Of a stretch of 64,000 nucleotides of DNA, positions 34,955 to 47,725 are shown one piece after another (the first letter of the stretch is position 1; every line of letters begins with the position of its first letter). This DNA comes from Eupeodes corollae. Taxonomy: Eukaryota; Arthropoda; Insecta; Diptera; Syrphidae. The position numbers and the translations under genes are program-made. The notes beneath the pieces were generated by a model. That model did no database searches. It was not told where the DNA came from and saw only the letters and a program-made list of their open reading frames with translations. The stretch is taken from NCBI RefSeq assembly GCF_945859685.1, contig NC_079147.1, forward strand, positions 213,717,578 through 213,781,577, given 5' to 3'.

Positions 34955-37260
34955 TACTTACTTAGGCCTTCAGACCTGTTTAGTCCGTGGGAACACCTTT
35001 AGGGGCATAGGGCCTCTACTACGACTACGCGCCACCGGTAGTCGTAGTATGGTCTCCGAAGATGTGTTTCAGCTCCCTCCAACTCTAGCCTAGTGACGGT
35101 GATTCTGCCTCCACTGTCCTGCGTCATGTGCTTCTCGGTCGTCCAGCTCTTCTTCCTTCTTGTGTGAGAGGATTCCACTGCAATGCTTGACCTTCAATGC
35201 AGTCGTTACCTTTTCGAAGCGTATGTCCAATCCATTGCCACTTACGCCTTGGTAATATAGAGTCTATAAGTTCCTGACCTGTCCTTGTATGAAGAACCTT
35301 ATTTGATATACAGTTTGGCCAGAAACGAAGGTTTGCAGCTTTCTTATAATGGCTGAAGTAACCTTCCAAGTACTGCACTGTAAAGGAGCACAGATTCGAC
35401 ATTTGTGCGAAACAGGCGTAACTTTGTTCTTAAGTTGATAGAGTTATTCCTCCAAATTTTCGACAGCAAACCGAACACCACCAGATGACCCTCCGCTTTT
35501 TGACAAAGCTGCGCGCAGAACATAGTTTATCACCAACAATATATCTGACTCCGCTACGGATTTCAAAATCCTCTGACAACCTACCATCGTGCAGAACGTG
35601 ACCTTGGATCCATCATGCGTTGTCTTTAAAATAGCAATTAGTTTTCCTGGGATGCCTCTCCTCCGCAAAGTTAACCAGATGTACTCTCTTTGACGCTATC
35701 AAAGGCCTTCTCGAAGTCGATGAAGCTAGTGTAGTGGTTATGGATATTCAACGGACAGTTTATTAATGATCCGCAGGGTGTTGATATGATCAATGGAGGA
35801 GGATCCAGCGCAGAATCTTACTTGTTCGGCATCGAGTGTGGCCTCAAGGTGTTCTCTGATGCGTTCCGCTATGACTTTTGCTACTATTTTGGCAACGGCA
35901 GGTAGAACGCGAATTCCTCTCCGGTTTCGCATTTTGTAAGATCTCCTTTTTTGGAAGCTTGACGATAATTCCCTTCTTCCACTCATCGGGAAAGCTTGCG
36001 TTGGTCCATGCTTCTTTTGTGAGTGGATGAAGCAGTTAGCTTGATGACGTTGGCGCTGCTTATAAAAGCTCTGTGGGAATTCCATCAAGTCCTACCGCTT
36101 TGTTGTTCTAAATAGCTTTAATTGCGGCAATGATCTCATCTTTACTGCTGTGTGGATTCGAGGATTAGTTTGTCCAGGCGCTTCAGAAGGTTTCGTCTGT
36201 ACGTTTTTTGCAAACACTCGGTTTTAAACCGTGGAAAATTGTTCTTTCCACTTTCTGGCTTGGTCATTCACCGAACTTATCACAGTACCTTCTACTTCTT
36301 TCACCAGGTGTTGTTTTAAACTGTTACGCTCGTCACGGCGCGCACTGCTGTGAACCTCTCTCTTTTTCATGTGGACTCCAGCTCATTTATTTCTTCCCCT
36401 TGTGCAGCACTCATTCGAGCCCTTAACTGTTTGCGTTTTTCTTTCCGACCGACTATTCTGTCAGCACCTGAAATGAAAACATCTTTTTACAGCATTCCAA
36501 TGGTGTTCGATGTCGTCATGTACTTTGCTGCTGATTGTTATCATTTCGTGAGACAGGTAGTCCCTGAATTGTTGACGGATCGGGGAATTCTTTAGTCTGG
36601 CGTTTTTGAATTTGGAGGCTCGTGTTTTTCCGTTGGATCTTTGAACTGTGACTGTACGCAATCTTAGGGTAGCTATCATTATGTGATGGTCACGGGAAAT
36701 TACCATGTCGGCGCCTCTTCTTTTTTGGACATCCAAGAGTGTCGACTAATCGTGAAGTGGTCAATTTAGTTGCAAGACGATTGCCTGTCCTTAGACACCC
36801 AGCTAATTTAATGAAACAGTTTCTGTTTAAACATAGTGCCACAAATCACAAGGCCATTGGCGTTGCAGAAGACAGTGAAACTCTCACCATTATCATTGCA
36901 ATTGCCGACTCCGTGTCACATCCTTAGCCCGTTGTTGTTACTGCCAACTTTAGCATTGAGGTCTCCCATAGCCAAAACAATATCTCCGCGAGGAGTGTTG
37001 TTGTAGGCAGATCCTAGTTCAGTTCCGTCGGGGCGTAACACTGTATAATGGTGACGGATCGTACTCTCTCTGAAATCTTGCTTTGATAAGCTTTTTCCCA
37101 AGAGGCTCCCACGAAATAAAGGTTCTGATTGCCGTTTCTGTAAGGAGTAACCCAACAGCAGCTTCTCGAGAAATTCTTGGATCGTGACCAGAGTAGAGCA
37201 GTACAGTGTTGCATGTTGGTGATTTGTATTTGCCCGATCCCAATCATCGCACTTCGCTTA
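34955..37260 (-). mobile_element. LINE remnant with endonuclease and reverse transcriptase (near full span, degraded)
   Basis: Longest LINE here, read on minus. The endonuclease region (37247-36461) holds LLYSGHDPRISREAAVGLLL, QCYAPTELN, DIVLAMGDLNAKVGSNNNG and RRGADMVISRDHHIMIATLR in alternating frames. The reverse transcriptase (36088-35444) holds RRGIRVLPAVAKIVAKVIAE, FCAGSSSIDHINTLRIINK, then RRRGIPGKLIAILKTTHDGS. The frame 35402-35124 gives the C-terminal RKWQWIGHTLRKG and GRRAGRPRST. The left edge is ACTTTACTTACTTA, a (TAAG)n 3' tail on the element strand. The catalytic YADD segment is missing and frames break at least four times. It resembles the insect proteins often labelled craniofacial development protein 2-like. 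Confidence 0.88.
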
Positions 37261-37654
37261 ACCTTACGATAATGTGATAATGTGATACAGCGTGTTTTTT
37301 ACCCAGTTCTGTAACCATTTCAATTTGAAGGTCACGGTATACCAAGGATATCTTTTGTTTCTTGTACAGACTTATTATTCGATGCCATAAGTCCAAACTG
37401 TTTCAGTATTTCCTTATATAACATTTGTTTGTTCTGGAAACAATGCTCAGAGTTCTATTCTATTAAACAGTACATTCTTCTTTACTTCAAGTTTGAAATA
37501 ACTTCAATATAATAAGCGCTTGCCTTAAGTTAAGATATGTACCGTTGGAAAAGTTCATAAGACACTTATAGACCCAGACTAGGTAAGCCACCACAGGAAA
37601 CTTCTAACGAAAATGCTCAAGAAAATAAACGAAAAAAGTAGAATAATTCCGAAC

Positions 37655-37930
37655 CATCGGTTTTGGATTAAGAAATAAACATTCTACGATAGACCAAGTA
37701 CATCAAATTGCAGATGTGGTGAAACATAAGTATGCTCGGCTATATTCCTAGATGTCGCTCAAGCCTTTGACAAGGTTTGACACTTAAAACAAACTTTTCA
37801 GAAAGAACTGCTAAAAACTGTAATCTAAAGCTACGAACCGACTCTTTTTAGTTTTCTACAACTAAAATTACCCGGGACTTACGAAAATAGAAGCAAGTGT
37901 ACCGCAAGGAAGTATCTTAGGATCAACCTT
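37655..37930 (+). mobile_element. Jockey-like LINE reverse transcriptase fragment
   Basis: The plus strand reads STIDQVHQIADVVKHKYA, then LDVAQAFDKV (motif A), then in a shifted frame GLTKIEASVPQGSILGSTL (motif B). A short truncated piece of a different LINE lineage from the minus-strand copy to its left. Confidence 0.75.
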
Positions 37931-39554
37931 GTGTATTGTATATACGAGTATAATTAATATTCAACGCTGTCATGTTTCGCAAACAAAAATATAAATACTT
38001 TTCGAGTTACTATAAACTGTACAGCAGTAATTTTCTCCAATTCTGCAGCTTGATTAGGAATCTCTGTGTACTCGTTAGCACGTTCAAAAGCGAGATCTAG
38101 ATTGAACTGATAAGCATTCTTGGAGGTCAAGTTACTAATTGTTTTTAGGGTAGAAATGCAATTGGTAAGATTATTGTTAATGAAGGCAACATATTTCAAC
38201 ACTTTTGAAGTATTTTATAACCTACACTTGTAGACGCATAAATTATATTTATTTTCGAAAACAAGTCTAAAATAGAAACTCGATAAAAACAAGGAAAGTT
38301 AAATTTTATCTTATTCACACAATAAACAATATCACAACTCTATCAGAACTAAAGAAGCACCATCATAATTAAATGTGGGATTAAATTAAATCAATTTTTA
38401 AACCAATTCACTCAAGGCCTATAAATTCTTATAAATAGCCATCATTATACCAACTATTGATTTTATTGATTTCTTTCTTGATATATGTATAGAAGACAGC
38501 CACTCACGTTTAGGCCTCATTCTGAGAATGTCGATGAGAAAGCCTCATAGAATTGATTAGTTGTTGTTATAATTAAATACAAATGTCTTAATTTAAACTC
38601 TGATCACACTGGCACGAACGGACAGTGCAAATATAGGTCCATAAATTTAAATAAATAAATATACTATACGTATTTCTTTGTTTAGGCTCTTCTGTAAGTA
38701 TCTACAAGCATCAAACGACGACAACAACAAAAACAACGAACAAACAAAGTTTATTGCACTTCTGTCAATTAGAGGTCTAATCAGCGTCTTTTACTTGATG
38801 AGACACAAATCTGAGAATTCTGTTTCCAGTTTAAGCCCACAATGAAAGTGATTAATTTTTGGAATGTTTTTTGGTAAGATTTTTATATTGGAGGAGGGAT
38901 TTCATTTACATTTTTTTAAGTATTATTTAGACGAAATGAAAATTAACATCAGCCTTAGAGAGGAAGTTGTTTAATGGGCACCTAAAGTTAGTCCAATATT
39001 TATTCAAAAAACAAACATAATACAAACGAATATGCTTATTAGGAAAATGTATGGTTAATGAAATTTGTTTTATTTAAAGAAGTTAATCATCAAGTTCGTT
39101 AAAATGGTGTCAATGAACTAGAAGGGATAGAATTTCTCTGATATTTGAGGAAAAGATTTATTGGTTTACCCATTTGGGGGGGGGGAGGGTAAATTCGAAA
39201 TCAAGTTAAGTGATAGTGAGAGTGTCAAAAGACTCAAGAAAATCATAAGAACAAAGACTTTACTCAACAAGCTAGTAAACATAAGAAGTTTCTTATATAA
39301 TTTTATTTATGATGTTTTTTAGAAAGTAGCAGGAAGTAATTGGGTTTAAAGAGCTTTGTTAAAGGTATTGAATTATGAAGAGGTTTGACAAAGAACCTTC
39401 AAAATAAGACAGATTTTACGTCAAAAAAAGAGCTGGGATGTGACCCACACTAATAACTTCTCATTTGAATTGGTCTGTTAATATACATGGTTATCCATTT
39501 TTCAGTTTCAAAAGTAAACAAAAACACACACACATTTATTTTGTTAATGATTTT
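37931..39554. other. AT-rich, no supported gene
   Basis: The minus frame 38202-37954 (82 residues, helical, NNNLTNCISTLKTISNL) looks protein-like but I cannot place it. A run of ten G occurs at 39176-39185 in otherwise AT-rich DNA. Confidence 0.4.
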
Positions 39555-40265
39555 CTTTTGATTATAAAGTTTGAAGGTTAACATTACGTGTGAAACACTA
39601 CATCGTTTAATTGACCACCACATGCATTTTTGCAAGCATCGATTCTTTTGAGGTAATTTTTGACAACTTTTTGACACACATTGGGAAGTATCTCAGACAA
39701 AACTTGACGAGTTTTTAAGAGTTCAAGAGTTAAAGGTATATCTGCATAAACACGGTCTTTCGCATGATCTAGTTAGACGGTTGATATCGCCACGACGAGA
39801 AATTACACGGCCAAAAAATGTCTCTTGCAATAAAATAAAATAAAAATAAAGCTATATTCGCTCTAGTTGTGTGGCATGTGGCAGCGTCTTGTTAAAACCA
39901 CATATTCTCCAAGTCGTATTCTTCAATAGCAGCTAAAAAAAGTCGGTTATCATGATACAAGTACGCTCTGTATTTACGGTGACAGTCGTTTCATCGTCGT
40001 TTTCGACAAAGGAAGGTCCAATCACAGCTCCAGACTAAAGACCGCGCCAAACAGTCAATTTTTGTGGATGTAATGGCGTTTCTTGAATTACTTGAGGTTC
40101 CTCAGAACCCCAAATACGAAAACGTTCTTAATTAACATACCCACCGAGTGAGTAATGTGCTTCGTCGCTCAAGAAAAAAAAATGTTGTTCGAAAATCGCC
40201 GTCCACCGCCTGTTGCAAAATGGATAACCAGATATTTCTCAAAGTCTGATAAGATACGAATAACA
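39555..40265 (-). pseudogene. mariner-group transposase remnant, C-terminal part
   Basis: Read on minus with frame changes: FFLSDEAHYSLGGYVN (first catalytic Asp region, about 40185), FRIWGSEEPQVIQETPLHPQ, PSFVENDDETTVTVN, LLKNTTWRICGF with QDAATCHTT (second Asp region, about 39890), FGRVISRRGDIN and SC, DHAKDRVYADIPLTLELLK, ending RIDACKNACGGQLNDVVFHT at about 39585. Same transposase family as 23460-23694. Stops and indels are frequent; the N-terminal HTH is not seen. Confidence 0.82.
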
Positions 40266-40740
40266 ATATTTTGTGTAAAGTAAGAAACGTTTGGAGTCAA
40301 TAACTATCTTTGCTCTTAAGATACTTGGGTCGAAATCATTTTGTATCAGTTTTTAGTTGAATTAGTAGATTTTCTTTATTCTTCTTTAAAAATTAACTGA
40401 AAATTAACAACAATATTTTGGATATATAGTTGCTCCCAAATTTGAGATGCAATGTTTTTGGAAAATTCTTTTTAATTTCTATTTTTTCTTATTTTTTTTC
40501 TTGCGAATACATACAAAAAACATTACTTAAATAATAAACAAAAGGTAATATTTAAAAAAAAAACTTCATTATCTCAACATTTCATAGCAAAAATTAAGCA
40601 TACATTTTGTATTTATGACTTCTTAAATCAAGTTTTCAAAAAAGGTACTGCTATATTTACTTGTTAAATTGAATTTGAAACCCATGTTCTTCGCAGTAAT
40701 AACTTTCGCTTCAATATTCACTTCTTCATTTTTTGTGGAA

Positions 40741-41175
40741 ATGGCAGAGAAAAGAAAAGAAACCGATTTTGGTACAAAACAATTAATTTTAAAACAATAT
40801 TTAAACAATAAATATTTACTTAAAACTGGCGAAACCATAAAAAAACCTGAAAGAGGACAAAAATAAATCTTTTTTCAGAAAAACAAACGAGTAATTGAAA
40901 GAAAATTTAAAGTAAACCCCAAAACGAGTGTACCAAGCTTGGCGGCCGAAATGGCGACACTTATTGAAAGACCAGTTTCAAAAGAAACTATTCGTCGCGT
41001 TCTTTTGAAAAATTATTTTAACGGCAGAGTTGCTCGAAAAAACCTCTTATTTCCAAAATTAATTAGCGAAACGTCTTGAGTTCCCTAAAAAGCACCTCAA
41101 CAAATTCCAAAGTTTAGGGAACTATGATTTGTTCTCGGACGAGACCAAAATGAACTTATTTGGGTCTGACGGAAA
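40741..41175 (+). pseudogene. Tc1-like transposase remnant, N-terminal part
   Basis: From the ATG at 40741: MAEKRKETDFGTKQLILKQY, the Tc1 N-terminal start, frameshifted near 40865, then KFKVNPKTSVPSLAAEM, RPVSKETIRRVLLKN, GRVARKNLLFPK (second HTH), and in a third frame LFSDETKMNLFGSDG (first catalytic Asp). Sequence similarity stops near 41175, so the remaining catalytic region is deleted. Confidence 0.8.
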
Positions 41176-43309
41176 AAAAAGAAAATTGAAAACAAAATAC
41201 CAAAAACATAAAATTTGGAGTTTTTTTTTGGTTCAATTTTGATAGTAACTGTGTGTTAAAATAACTTTGCTTTCGATATCTGTTTTTTCTCTGAGATGTT
41301 GTAGTAGACAACCAATTTTTATAAGATTTGTTGCTTATAAAAAATGTCAATTGGATTTTTTTAAGAAAATTACCTTTGTGTTTGGTCAATCTTGAGGTCA
41401 ATATATTCTTGCGATATTCGAGTCGAAAATGAGTTTTTATTAATTTATGTTTTTTGTATATTTTTATTAAAAATTGTGAATTAGATTTTCTTGAAAGTTT
41501 TACCAAATGTTAATTTTTTTAGTAAATAAAATTAGTTTTAAGCCAATATCTTTAATTGTTGCAAAGATATTCCACTCAAAACTAAATAAATATCGTACAT
41601 ATGTACGAGTAACATTTTGTATGTTTTTTAAACATCCAGATGTCAAAATTCTGATGTTATTCTTCGATCTATAAAATTATTTTGCTTTTCATTAATTTTT
41701 GTGCACTAAATATTCAAAGTGATAACATTTTTTTTTCAACGAAATTTGTTTTTAAAAAACCTTTAATTTAAGTTTTAGGGACCTTGAAACTTGTAGAACT
41801 GTCAAAATTTTCAATTCGACATGTTTGACCGACAGTACAGATTAAAGTCAAAGAACTAAAGATTTGGGGCATATCTAACATATCCTTATGCACTCAGTTT
41901 GTCCATGATTTAGAGTTCTATCAATTTATTGTTAATTAACCGTTGACACCTTCACAAAGACTTATATCTTAAAGTAGGACTTAAAATAAATCACTTTCCA
42001 TGACATCAGTATGGTGGCGAATTTTAATTGGCTACGGCGGCGCACCGGTCGTGATTGACTTCATTTCATATTGTAGGTTGTAGGTTTTGCTCCACATGCA
42101 GCATGACAAGCGGAGTATCACGAACAGGAAAATAATATATATGGAAAGGTATCTGTATCTGTATGCCTACTGACATACTGCTTCATTTTGAAGTTGAATC
42201 AAATGACCTAGAGAGTGGACCTTTCTTGAAAATATATGCCATTTGGTTTGAGTGCGATAAGGAAATTGAAGTCAACCATAACAACTAACATCGTCACGAC
42301 GACCGACGATGACGGGCGATTCCGAAGAAGAGAACTGCAATGATGACGTGTTGATTACTCTTCGAGACCATAGAAACTTGACAGTACGTTCGGATTGCTA
42401 TGAATTGATATTTCATATCAAAGAGAGAATTGAAATAAAAAAATATAGTATGATATTAATTTATAAATTTTTAATTTTAGAGAAAATAGTTCCCAAAATT
42501 TAATTTTCAAACTTCCATTGGAATTGGGAAAAATCAGTCCAATAAAAAAGCTTCTAAAACTTGATTAATAAGAATACATGAAGAATAAAAATAAAACCGT
42601 ACAATTGATCGTGTGTTGCCATAAGTATATCAAATTTTGTGGAAATTTGTGTCAAATTTCCTAGAATAAAACTTATTTTTTATATTTAAAAAAAATCTAC
42701 TCCATTTATTACACATTATATTCTTTAACAGAAATTATGTCCTTTTTTAAAACATTATTTTCTTTTCCTTGCAGTTATGCGCCCTAAACGGAATTAATGT
42801 TTGACACGCATGCCGGTCATAGGTAAGTGTATAAGTTACCAACAAAGTTAATTTTGTTTAGTATTACAATTTACTTATATTATAAAGCTGAAGAGCTTGC
42901 TTGCTGGTGTGTTTGTTTGTTTGAAGGTGCTAACCTCAGAAACTATTGATCTGATTTGAAAAATTCTTTCAGTGTTAGATAATTCATTTATTTAAGAAGG
43001 TTATAGACTATAAAACTTTCGCCTTTTAAAAAATGCCCCACTATACATTTTTGAACGGTAACTCCACAGGACGCAGCTAAATTGAGCATACAATTAAAAA
43101 AAATAAAACATCACTACAAACTTACTTGAGTATCAAACAACATAGTTTTTTTATGTTATGATTTATGTTATGATTTAAAATATTTTGTGTAGTTAATGTT
43201 TTAATGCGTTTTCAATAAGAGTTTTTACGTTAGCATTAAAAAAAACTGGTTCATGAATAATTTTTTAGTTTGTGACTTTACAAATTCCATCTTTCAGGTC
43301 TGGAAACCA
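41176..43309. other. AT-rich with dispersed repeat, no gene
   Basis: Holds at 41515-41590 an inverted copy of the repeat found at 19208-19265 (AAAGATATTGGCTTAAAAC). Minus frame 41506-41156 is lysine-rich and AT-driven. No host gene recognised. Confidence 0.45.
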
Positions 43310-43800
43310 TTGTGGAGCATTTATATAGAGCTTGTCTCCAACGTGACCTTAAATACTTACTACTTACAGTCCGCAAAGGACCAACATGCGCCTCCAGCCG
43401 TGACCCAACCATCTAAGTCGTTGGACTTTTGTTGTTTTATCCAGAAAAAATTCCTTAACTAGCTCAAAGCTATAGCTGTCCATGATGTCGGTTTGTCCAA
43501 GACATCGTTGTTGAATGTCCTTTTTTAATGACAGCATATACTTTGTCTTGCCCTCATTGACAACTAAACCCATTCTCTTCGCTTCCTTTTAAATGCACCC
43601 CGAAATCACGCTTTGATCTTCCAATTATGTCAATAATATCTGCGTACCCGAGTAATTGGATGGACCTTTGGAAGATTGTGCATTTAGTTTTGATTGTTGA
43701 ATTTTGCACAATTCTTTCTAGAACGTTGTTAAAGAAGATGCATGACAGTGCGTTATCTTGTCTAAAACCTTTTTTGACATGAAATGCATCGGTGGGATCT
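43310..43800 (-). mobile_element. LINE reverse transcriptase 3' fragment
   Basis: On minus: FFNNVLERIVQNS, a changed motif C (GYADIIDIIGRSKRDFG), GLVVNEGKTKYMLSLKKDIQ and RLRWLGHGWRRM, ending in TAAGTAGTAAG-type sequence at the left. Same lineage as 1383-2860. The motif-C Asp-Asp is lost. Confidence 0.8.
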
Positions 43801-46599
43801 TTTCAGACCTTAAGAGAAAAGCGTGCATTTTCCATCGTTATTCTGCACATACGGATGAGTTTGACAGAGATGCCAAAGATAGGGAAATTCCGATTGTGTC
43901 TTTGCTTGTGCGGCATTTATTTCCGTCTTGTTGAAAATAAACGTGGTCCATATCGATACGTTCCCATTCGTAATATAATCAAGTAGTGACAAATTTGGAA
44001 TTTCGCCAACACTACGGATTACCGCAGAAATAGGACTCATTAGCTTGCCTCGATCGATAAGCCATCCTTTAGTTTTGTGAAGTGAACATTTCTCATCATT
44101 TTTGGAGTGAATTTTAACAATCATTAGTATCATAAGATGACAGCTTTAAAAGTGATAGATGCTTAAAAATAGGTTTATTACTTTTTTCCTCTTTCCTCTT
44201 CGTCGGCTAATTATCTCTGTAGAATCATCAGATCTAAAGATGTTTCTAACCCATTAGTCTTTTCCTCAACTAGATCGTAGGTTCACCAATTGGCATCTTT
44301 ATAAAAGTTGCTCTAACTTTAAAAAGCAGGCAATTCCAAATAGCAACTCCATTTTATTCTTCGTTTTTATTTTCTTAATTGGTATAAACTAGTTTATACT
44401 GTTAAATTCCCTCACTGATAGTTTAAGTTATGTGTCAAAATTACGGAAGTAATTTTTTCCAAATATCTGTATAGTAGTATTAATTTACTCGTTATTTTGC
44501 ATTCCCTTTTTCGAACTTTTGAAGAATTTCAAGTACCTATGTACAATAAACGATATTGTTTTACCATTTGTTCCGGTTATGAATGATTTGAAAGTCCAAT
44601 CACGTTCTTCCTCCTGCATCAGAATAAAAATGTCATAAAAACACAATTTTTCTTTCGTACAAGTTTCTGCATAAAAGACGGTTTATTGCATAATGTCCGC
44701 ACTTAATAAACCATTCTGCTTGCGACACATAACCAAGTCACAGCCATACAAAATAACAACACGCCTGACACCTGAAAACTTCGTTACACGATCATAAATG
44801 CTGATGAAGACGATGGTAAATTTTATGACGTCAAGGTCTAAACAGCCTTTGCATTATAAATAACTTTGTATTATTTTTTGTTTTCATATTTTCATTAGAC
44901 TTCTCAGCAAGCACGTGTTTAGGAACTTAAATTTTAATTATGTTAACAAATTTATGCTTCAATTCTGACATTTCAGAGCATTGAATGCAACCAACATTTT
45001 TATTAAACTACTTTCATTTTTGTTTGACTTTAAGTTAATTGCATTATTACTATGTTCATCAAGCCCTCAAACAAACTGGCAGTAATTTTACGGTGCTGTC
45101 AATTATTATTAAATTGTTTTCCCTTTTTTTTCAATTCCAATTCGACTGATTTACTTTGAATGTTAATTTAATGATCTGACGTGTCTTGGTTGCGGCAAAA
45201 TTCAAAAAGAACTCTTCGAATTTCCAATCAAGTTGCAACTTTAGGTAGCTATAGAGACGTATACAGTTCGTAGTCTTCTACTGACGAGGGAAAAGTGAAA
45301 CTGAAAAAAAAAATCGAAACAATCAGATGCAAGACTGATCGATTGCTGCCTGGCGATTTGATTAGCCCTTTTATGGATGTAATAATGATCCAAAAATATA
45401 TTTGTAAATTTGTAAATATGAAGTGGCTTGCCAACGGCATCATATGATAAACCTTTAATAGATACTTTTACTTTCCAAGTATGAGTAGAAGCAGATGATG
45501 GCAGTGGTGGTGTGCGATGTTCGAAGACTTTGTTATTCCCAAGTGTTGTTGTATAGAATATAAGTTGGATAGGTTTCCAATTACAATGTGGGACTTAAAA
45601 ATTATAGGTCCATAAAGGAGAGGCCTACTTGTTCTTCACATAAAGTACCGATTCAAGAGATAAATATATTTAATTGGTTTGGAAGCCTTTTAGAAAGAAA
45701 AAGTTCAAAGATTTTGGGGCAATGATAAGCAAGCTTTAGTGTGTCAAGAATTTTTAAACTTAAGTTATGCGTAGATAGGTGTTCTTGATTATACTGGGAT
45801 TTTCAATAGTAGGTTTAAATTACTATAAAATAAAGAGTACTTTTTAAGAGAAATCTTTAAACGTATATTTTATTGTAAAGGGGAAGAATACCATTAACAA
45901 TTTGAAGCTATATTAGCAAATGGATGAAGATGCAGAATCATATCTCTTTCATAAAAAACTCGAACGTTTGTGGTTCAATTTTTAAGGCCTTGAATCGATT
46001 GTGGAATATTATTGACAAAGTTGAACAAAACTTGAAGATTTCTATTTTCAACTCGTTATTTAGATTTTATTAAGTAAACCTTTTGTGATGATATAAATTG
46101 CAACAATACCGTTTAGCAGCTACTTCCTAACATGCATTAAGTATGTCGTGCGTCGTTAGTGCGAGTTTAAAAAGTCTTTTCGCGATTCGAGCTTTTAAAT
46201 CTTTCAAGACTTTTATGGTTTAACCTCTGATTCCTGAGGTGAATTTAAAATAGCAATTTAAAATAGGGCGAACCATCACTTCTCAAATAGGTGTTTTTTA
46301 CACAATATGTAGAGCTATACTTCAACCTTCTATAAAACGATTGTACTTCAACTAGAGTGACTCTATAATACAAGCTTTTCTCTCCAAACAAAAGTATTCC
46401 AAAATCTAGACCCATTAAGGAGCCAAGAATATAACCCAAATACACACTGTACACATTGTTTGGACGACAAGATAATTGACCTAATTTCTTACCCGGTTTT
46501 GGGTAGAGAGGGCCGATTGGGTGGACATCAAAACAACTCCCAGATGTGGCAAGAGGTATTTCCTCCTAATTGCTACACAAAACATATCGAACGCTAATT
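43801..46599. other. AT-rich, no supported gene
   Basis: The 107-residue minus frame 44133-43810 (start reading MILMIVKIHSKNDEKC) directly upstream of the LINE fragment has non-repetitive composition but no family I recognise. No splice or promoter support. Nothing else noted. Confidence 0.4.
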
Positions 46600-47725
46600 A
46601 AGCTCGAATGCAGGTTTGCATTACAATCAGCTCCAAAGAGCAGGTGAAGAGTTTCAGACTTGAGTGGGAGGGCTGCAGAAAGCCAGCAAACAGAATACAG
46701 ATTTAGATTCAGATGAACAACGCACGCGAAACGATGCCAATGTGCCGACGCGACGATCGACAGCCAAAGTTAACTCCATTGTTGTTGCAAATTGCATCTA
46801 ATCAACCATGCAGAAAACAGAGAATTTTGCCTATCTTGGTCAGAATCAGTGGCAAGCCAGAGAAAAAAAAAGTCTGAATTCGGTGTTATTGGAGAGCATA
46901 CATACATATACACACACATGCATATAGGTTGATATAAGCTTGGTAAAGGACGAAAGGCGCAACCATTATTTTGTGGCAGCAACAAAGTTCAATTGGCGTG
47001 TGTTTTGTCCAAGTCTGACAACGCGTTAAAAAATCCGCCTTTTATACACTTTCTTGCTAAGGCCCGTTTATATGTTGCGCTACTGCTGAAGCTCCAATAG
47101 AGACCAGACGAAGACGGTGGATGTGGCGGTGGTGGCGGTGGTGGCGGTGGCAGTGGCAGTAGCATGTAATGTTAGGGTTTGAATCAGCTGAATTACTCTG
47201 AGTGCTGCTGTTGCACATTGTTGGATCGCAGATCACAAATTTGTCCGACACGATCTTATTTTGTGTTTGGGAGGCTTAGTCTAGCTGTCTGCTTATCGCT
47301 TCTTCTGTCCGGGAGGCAAGTGAATTTCACCGGACTGCAACGACGATGAAATCCTACATAATCCCCTCCCTATATGAACAGCAAAAAAGAGTGGAGTGAA
47401 GAGAGTGAGAGAAAGATCGGTGCAGTGGCGGCAAAAGAGAGTTACGATGGCATATTGGTGTGATTTATGGTCAAAGTCTTTGGGTGCTACTTTTCAAGGC
47501 GGATAAAGTGCGACGCGAAGCGACAACACAAAGAATACAAAATAGGCAATAGGATAGCTATACCGATGGACTTTAAAGCACAATTCATTAGCACACCGAA
47601 CACGAATGGCACGACCATTGCGACTCAAGTCAAATCCAAGACCCAACGACATACAAGTCGACTACGGATAGTGCAAAGACCAGACCAACAACCAAGAGGA
47701 AATTAAATTAAATTAAATTAAATTC
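46600..47725. promoter_or_regulatory. GC-richer non-repeat block, possible 5' exon or regulatory region
   Basis: Mixed-composition DNA upstream of Stubble on plus. Contains a (GGCGGT)n stretch at about 47122-47162, GAGA-like runs (GAGTGAGAGAAAG, about 47405), and four to five AAATT units at 47700-47724. The plus frame 47467-47706 (79 residues, basic) is not recognised. The character resembles 5' untranslated or regulatory DNA; a link to Stubble rests only on position. Confidence 0.3.

Noticed and set aside
37954..38202. 82-residue helical minus-strand frame
   Set aside because: Looks protein-like but matches nothing I can name, and no neighbouring parts of an element or gene were found.
43810..44133. 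107-residue minus-strand frame beside a LINE fragment
   Set aside because: No domain, no conserved motif and no continuation into the LINE; left unassigned.
47057..47251. His/Arg-repeat minus-strand frame
   Set aside because: Produced by translating the (GGCGGT)n simple repeat; no evidence of a protein.
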